This document shows positions 40,764 to 44,292 of a stretch of 44,292 bases of DNA, piece by piece. The DNA lies in NCBI GenBank assembly GCA_017537925.1, contig JAFYJW010000001.1, positions 1-44,292 of the forward strand, given 5' to 3'. Source of the DNA: Synergistes sp. (GTDB lineage Bacteria; Synergistota; Synergistia; Synergistales; Synergistaceae). The notes beneath the pieces are model-generated. The model ran no database searches and was not told where the DNA came from. It worked only from the letters and a program-made list of their open reading frames with translations. How positions within the stretch are numbered: position 1 is the first letter of the stretch; each line of letters opens with the position of its first letter. The position numbers and the translations under genes are program-made.

Positions 40764-43262
40764 TTATAAATACCGTCCGGTAATGCTCAGAACAGATTCT
40801 TTTATCTCTTCCGGAGTGCCGCGGGCGATAATGCGGCCGCCCTGCTCTCCCCCGCCAGGCCCCATGTCTATGATGTAATCTGCGTTTGCTATAACGTCAA
40901 GGTCATGCTCGATCACGATGACAGTCGCTCCTTTATCAACCAGGCGGTCAAAAACAGCAAGAAGCACCTGAACGTCAAGCGGATGCAGTCCTATCGTCGG
41001 CTCATCGAATACAAAAACGGAATCCTGCTGTGTGCGCCCCATCTCACTTGCGAGCTTGAGCCTCTGCGCTTCCCCGCCGGAAAGCGCCGGCGTGTCTTCG
41101 CCTAAATTGAGATACCCGAGACCCAGGTCATGCAGCACCGTAAGCTTTTCATATATTTTTGCGTTGTCTTTGAGAAGCTGCATGGCGTCATCTACCGTCA
41201 TCGACATCAGTTCAGGCAGTGAACAGGCGCGTTCGCTGTGTTTCGGTTTCCATTGGATTCTTTCTGCGCCCGCGCTGTAGCGCTTGCCTGCGCAGTCCGG
41301 ACATTTTATCGTCACATCAGGCAGGAACTGTACGTCCAGCGATATCTGTCCGGTGCCGTCACAGGTCGGGCAGCGGAGCGAGCCGGTATTGTATGAAAAA
41401 TCACCGGCATTGAGTTTTTCAGCCTTCGCAGCTTTCGTGCCCGCATAGAGCCGGCGCAGATCGTCAAGTATCCCGCTGTAGGTCGCCACTGTCGAACGGA
41501 TATTTATGCCTATCGGCGACGCATCTATAAGATTCACCCTGCGGATGCCTTTTGCTTCTATCTCTTTTACAGGATAGGGCAGTTTTTCTCCATTGCAATA
41601 CGCAGATAGACCGGGAATAAGGCTTTCAAGGACCATCGTCGTCTTGCCTGATCCTGAGACACCGGTTACAGCGGTAAGCCTTCCTTTGGGTATCTCGACA
41701 GTCAGCGGATGCACTGTGTGCACCGCCCCGGTCTCCATGCGTATCCTGCCGAGGCTGAATATCTCCGCGGCCTCCGCGCGTTTTCTTACCTTCATATTGC
41801 CATTGTCAGCCAGGAACGGCGCTATCTTTGAAGCATCGGAAGCTGTGATATCAGCTATCGTGCCCTGTGCTATGACCGTGCCGCCGCCGCTTCCCGCAAG
41901 CGGCCCCATCTCTATCATGTAGTCTGCGCGCTTAAGGACGCGGACGTCATGGTCCACAAGTATTACCGAATTGCCCTCTGCTTTCAGGCTCTCCATCACA
42001 TCCATAAGGCCGTCGATATTGAATGGATGAAGCCCGATGCTCGGCTCATCAAGCACATAAAGGACGCCGGTAGCTTCGCTTCGCACCGCGCGCGCAAGCT
42101 GGACGCGCTGGCGTTCTCCGGTAGACAGAGTGCTGCTGGCTCTGTCAAGCGAGAGATAGCCGAGCCCGAGATCATTTAATCTTTTAGCGTTTTCAAGAAA
42201 TGACTGTACGATGCTTTCCGCCATCGGACGCATCTCTTCCGGAAGAGTGCCCGGTACGGCTTTTACCCAGGGAATAAGCCCGGAGAGCGTCATCGCTGTG
42301 GCCTGTGCAAGATTTTTGCCGGCAAGCAGCGATGAACGCACCTTAGCGGAAAGCCTCGTGCCTCCGCATTCGGGACATGCCGCTTCGTGCAGGAATTTCG
42401 CAACGCGCTTCATGCCCTTCTCGTCTTTTACTTTTGAAAGTGCGTTTTCCACGGTATAAACGGCATTGTAATAGGTTAAGTCCATTTCTCCGGCCGTATT
42501 GGTTTTCTCATTGATATAGAGGATATGCCGCTTTTCGGCGGGGCCGTGAAAGACGATCTCCTTTTCTTTTGCGGTAAGGTCACGGAAAGGCACGTCCGTC
42601 CGCACGCCCATGTCGCGGGCGATATCCTTCATAAGCGACCACATAAGGCTTTGCCACGGGGCGACTGCGCCCTCATCTATCGTAAGAGAATCGTCAGGCA
42701 CAAGTGTGGATTCATCGACTGTGCGCACTACCCCTGTTCCGGAACAGGAAGGACATGCGCCTTCGGAATTGAACGCCATGGCTTCAGCGCCTGGGCCGCT
42801 GAATAGGGCGCCGCAGACGGGGCATCTGGTCGGCAGCATCAGCGCAACGTCCATGGAAGACGGACAGAGATGCCCGTTCGGGCAGCAGTGGCTCGCAAGA
42901 CGTGAAAACATAAGCCGCAGGCTGTTCAGCAGTTCGGTCGACGTGCCGAATGTACTTCGTACTCCGGGGATACCGGGCCTCTGATGCAGCGCAAGCGCCG
43001 CAGGGATGTGCCGGATCTCGTCGACGTCGGCTTTGCCTGCCTGCGTGATGCGGCGGCGCGTATAGGCCGACAGCGCGTCAAGATAGCGGCGCGAGCCTTC
43101 CGCGTACAGCGTTCCAAGCGCAAGCGACGACTTCCCCGAACCGGAAACGCCGGCGATCGCGACCAGCTTACCGAGAGGGATGTTCACATCAACATTTTTA
43201 AGGTTATGCAGCCTTGCTCCGCGTACGATTATCTTATCCGGAGCGGTTCTTTCCTTACCCAT
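40764..43262 (-). CDS. UvrA-like ABC ATPase, short (class II / UvrA2 type)
   Basis: This 832-aa protein has two ABC modules: GVSGSGKSS near 38-46 with signature [15 protein letters not shown], and GVSGSGKTT near 520 with [15 protein letters not shown]; each is followed by [10 protein letters not shown] or [10 protein letters not shown]. Zinc modules are present ([28 protein letters not shown]). It is about 100 residues shorter than housekeeping UvrA (about 940), as in UvrA2 proteins that lack the UvrB-binding domain and are linked to damage tolerance or antibiotic resistance. The RBS is weak. uvrB and uvrC are absent nearby. Confidence 0.88.
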   Translation of the reverse strand: MGKERTAPDKIIVRGARLHNLKNVDVNIPLGKLVAIAGVSGSGKSSLALGTLYAEGSRRYLDALSAYTRRRITQAGKADVDEIRHIPAALALHQRPGIPGVRSTFGTSTELLNSLRLMFSRLASHCCPNGHLCPSSMDVALMLPTRCPVCGALFSGPGAEAMAFNSEGACPSCSGTGVVRTVDESTLVPDDSLTIDEGAVAPWQSLMWSLMKDIARDMGVRTDVPFRDLTAKEKEIVFHGPAEKRHILYINEKTNTAGEMDLTYYNAVYTVENALSKVKDEKGMKRVAKFLHEAACPECGGTRLSAKVRSSLLAGKNLAQATAMTLSGLIPWVKAVPGTLPEEMRPMAESIVQSFLENAKRLNDLGLGYLSLDRASSTLSTGERQRVQLARAVRSEATGVLYVLDEPSIGLHPFNIDGLMDVMESLKAEGNSVILVDHDVRVLKRADYMIEMGPLAGSGGGTVIAQGTIADITASDASKIAPFLADNGNMKVRKRAEAAEIFSLGRIRMETGAVHTVHPLTVEIPKGRLTAVTGVSGSGKTTMVLESLIPGLSAYCNGEKLPYPVKEIEAKGIRRVNLIDASPIGINIRSTVATYSGILDDLRRLYAGTKAAKAEKLNAGDFSYNTGSLRCPTCDGTGQISLDVQFLPDVTIKCPDCAGKRYSAGAERIQWKPKHSERACSLPELMSMTVDDAMQLLKDNAKIYEKLTVLHDLGLGYLNLGEDTPALSGGEAQRLKLASEMGRTQQDSVFVFDEPTIGLHPLDVQVLLAVFDRLVDKGATVIVIEHDLDVIANADYIIDMGPGGGEQGGRIIARGTPEEIKESVLSITGRYL

Positions 43263-43344
43263 ATAAGCTTATCTCTTCTTTAAGATTCTCATGTGACCGA
43301 TACAGCAGGCAGGTCTGTCGGCCCGCTGCCAGACGCCGGCTGAT

Positions 43345-43674
43345 TTAAAAGACTCTGTCTCCGTTTTTTACCGGCTCGGAGGGTCTCAGCAGCACAACGC
43401 CCTGCTCAGAATCCGTTCCTAATATGCGCACTTCGCTCTTCACGGAGCCGATGTGTATCGGGGCCAGATTCACGCAGCATATCACCTGAGTGCCGATAAG
43501 ATCCTCCGGCTTGTACAACGCGGTGATCTGAGCGGAAGATTTTTTGACTCCGAGCTCCCCGCCGAAATCTATCGAAAGCACATAGGCAGGATTCCGGGAT
43601 TTTTTGTTCTCCTTGACCTCAAGAACGGTGCCGGCCCTCATTTCTACCTTGTCAAATTCCTCTATTCCTATCAT
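43345..43674 (-). CDS. csaA: CsaA-like tRNA-binding-domain protein
   Basis: This 109-aa protein is a single OB-fold tRNA-binding domain: FDKVEMRAGTVLEV at the start, SRNPAYVLSIDFG, KKSSAQITALY and IGTQVICCVNLAPIHIGSVKSEVRILG. This is the CsaA/YgjH type and resembles the C-terminal extension of MetRS. CsaA has chaperone-like activity in Bacillus; RNA binding is the sequence-based expectation. GGTGAGGAT precedes the ATG. It stands between uvrA2 and the flavodoxin on the same strand. Confidence 0.92.
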   Translation of the reverse strand: MIGIEEFDKVEMRAGTVLEVKENKKSRNPAYVLSIDFGGELGVKKSSAQITALYKPEDLIGTQVICCVNLAPIHIGSVKSEVRILGTDSEQGVVLLRPSEPVKNGDRVF

Positions 43675-43736
43675 ATCCTCACCTCTCTGCGACTGCAGTC
43701 AACATTACAAGATCTTCTTCTCCGCCGTTATACGGC

Positions 43737-44195
43737 TTACAGCTTTATCCCTTTTATCCATGCGTCAGGGTCGGCGGGTTCTCTGTTGCTCGTAAAGAAA
43801 TAGTCTGTTATCTCAGAATCAGGCAGCAGTTTTTTCAGCGTTTTCAGCGAACCTTCCTTTCCGTTTGCTCCGGCCGTGGCAAAGGGTATCACGCGCTTTC
43901 CGGCAATACCTGCGTTTTTGACATATTCCTGCAGAAAATCCGGCAGAGTGCCGTACCATACGGGAAAGCCGATAAAAACGACGTCATAGGAAGAGAAGTC
44001 CGCTGCGGCTGTCTTAAGCGCTGCCGGTTTGCCCGCTAACTTTTCCAAACCTGCGCGGACAACGGCGGAAAGGTAGCTTCCGTAAGGCTTCTCAGGCTCA
44101 ACGGAATAAACATCCGCGTCAAACGCCGCCTTTACTTTTTCTGCGATCTTTTTTGTGACCCCTGATTTTGAATAATATATTACAGCGCACTTCAT
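43737..44195 (-). CDS. Flavodoxin-family protein
   Basis: This 152-aa FMN-binding electron carrier or quinone-type oxidoreductase has the phosphate-binding loop YYSKSGVTKKIA (8-19), the isoalloxazine loop GFPVWYGTLPDFLQEYV near 76, and ATAGANGKEGSLKTLKKL near 106, which is typical of the flavodoxin-like fold seen in Flavodoxin_4-type proteins. I choose the ATG at 44195 because AAAGG lies nine bases upstream; an ATG at 44204 abuts the RBS. The 97 bp to the window edge show no feature I can support. Confidence 0.9.
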   Translation of the reverse strand: MKCAVIYYSKSGVTKKIAEKVKAAFDADVYSVEPEKPYGSYLSAVVRAGLEKLAGKPAALKTAAADFSSYDVVFIGFPVWYGTLPDFLQEYVKNAGIAGKRVIPFATAGANGKEGSLKTLKKLLPDSEITDYFFTSNREPADPDAWIKGIKL

Positions 44196-44292
44196 TTCGT
44201 TCATCCTTTCCCAAACCGCCGCGCCGATACTGAGAACAGCGTCCGCTGCATGGCGGCAGATATGTCACGAAGCAAATCATTTCTTTTAACGC

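Noticed and set aside
44201-44292. Possible C-terminal end of a further minus-strand gene entering from the right edge
   Set aside because: A frame is open for about 29 codons and stops beside the flavodoxin RBS, but it is too short to recognise or support.
1-44292. CRISPR arrays, tRNA/rRNA genes, insertion sequences, prophage genes
   Set aside because: No direct-repeat arrays, tRNA cloverleaf signatures, rRNA segments, transposase or phage proteins were seen on either strand.

Overview
The window looks like a chromosomal segment of an anaerobic, amino-acid-fermenting bacterium. The evidence is an arginine deiminase pair, an [FeFe]-hydrogenase maturase (HydE), an XdhC-type molybdoenzyme factor, sulfhydrylation-based cysteine/methionine synthesis, and the MEP isoprenoid pathway. 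Protein style and gene order suggest Synergistota (Cloacibacillus/Synergistes-like). That assignment is an inference from memory and was not tested. Almost everything from 369 to 37388 is on the minus strand. Only the partial gene at the left edge and the 37.8-40.5 kb block have plus-strand genes.

Layout. 1-2800: end of a probable LysR regulator, then arcA-arcB (transcribed leftward from a near-consensus promoter) with a bidirectional terminator. 2800-14500: a long, tightly packed run, read from the right as meaB, an rpiB-upp fusion, wecA, wecB, murA, a P-loop/Asp23-like protein, a type-4 uracil-DNA glycosylase, uppS, cdsA, dxr, rseP, ispG. It covers peptidoglycan and envelope precursors, phospholipid and isoprenoid synthesis. 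14555-17996: small membrane protein, Gfo/Idh oxidoreductase, PgeF-like protein, folC. 18005-27069: a proteostasis cluster tig-clpP-clpX-lon-ysxC followed by valS. 27353-34906: accessory region with an HPt protein, a Cys-rich DUF5714-like protein, MATE, BASS and EamA transporters, a cyclase-family hydrolase, hydE and an XdhC-family protein with reversed domain order. 35139-39544: sulfur amino-acid block (cysK, met17, a divergent Rrf2 regulator and a threonine-synthase-like PLP enzyme). 39640-40742: a decayed TRIC-family gene whose middle is replaced by a RelB/YafQ-type toxin-antitoxin module, plus a small AT-rich gene. 40764-44195: class II UvrA, CsaA-like protein, flavodoxin.

The most interesting element is the ~290-nt leader of met17-cysK. 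It has a consensus promoter overlapped by a perfect dyad (probable Rrf2 operator) and a 41-codon leader ORF with a strong Shine-Dalgarno sequence, two Cys codons and three consecutive UAA stops. A 9-nt antiterminator segment begins directly after the second Cys codon and is exactly complementary to the 5' arm of an intrinsic terminator. This reads as a two-layer sulfur control system: repressor plus translation-dependent attenuation. Other points of note are the RpiB-UPRT fusion, the P-loop/Asp23 fusion in the envelope operon, and the TRIC gene replacement by a TA module whose toxin lacks a YafQ catalytic His.
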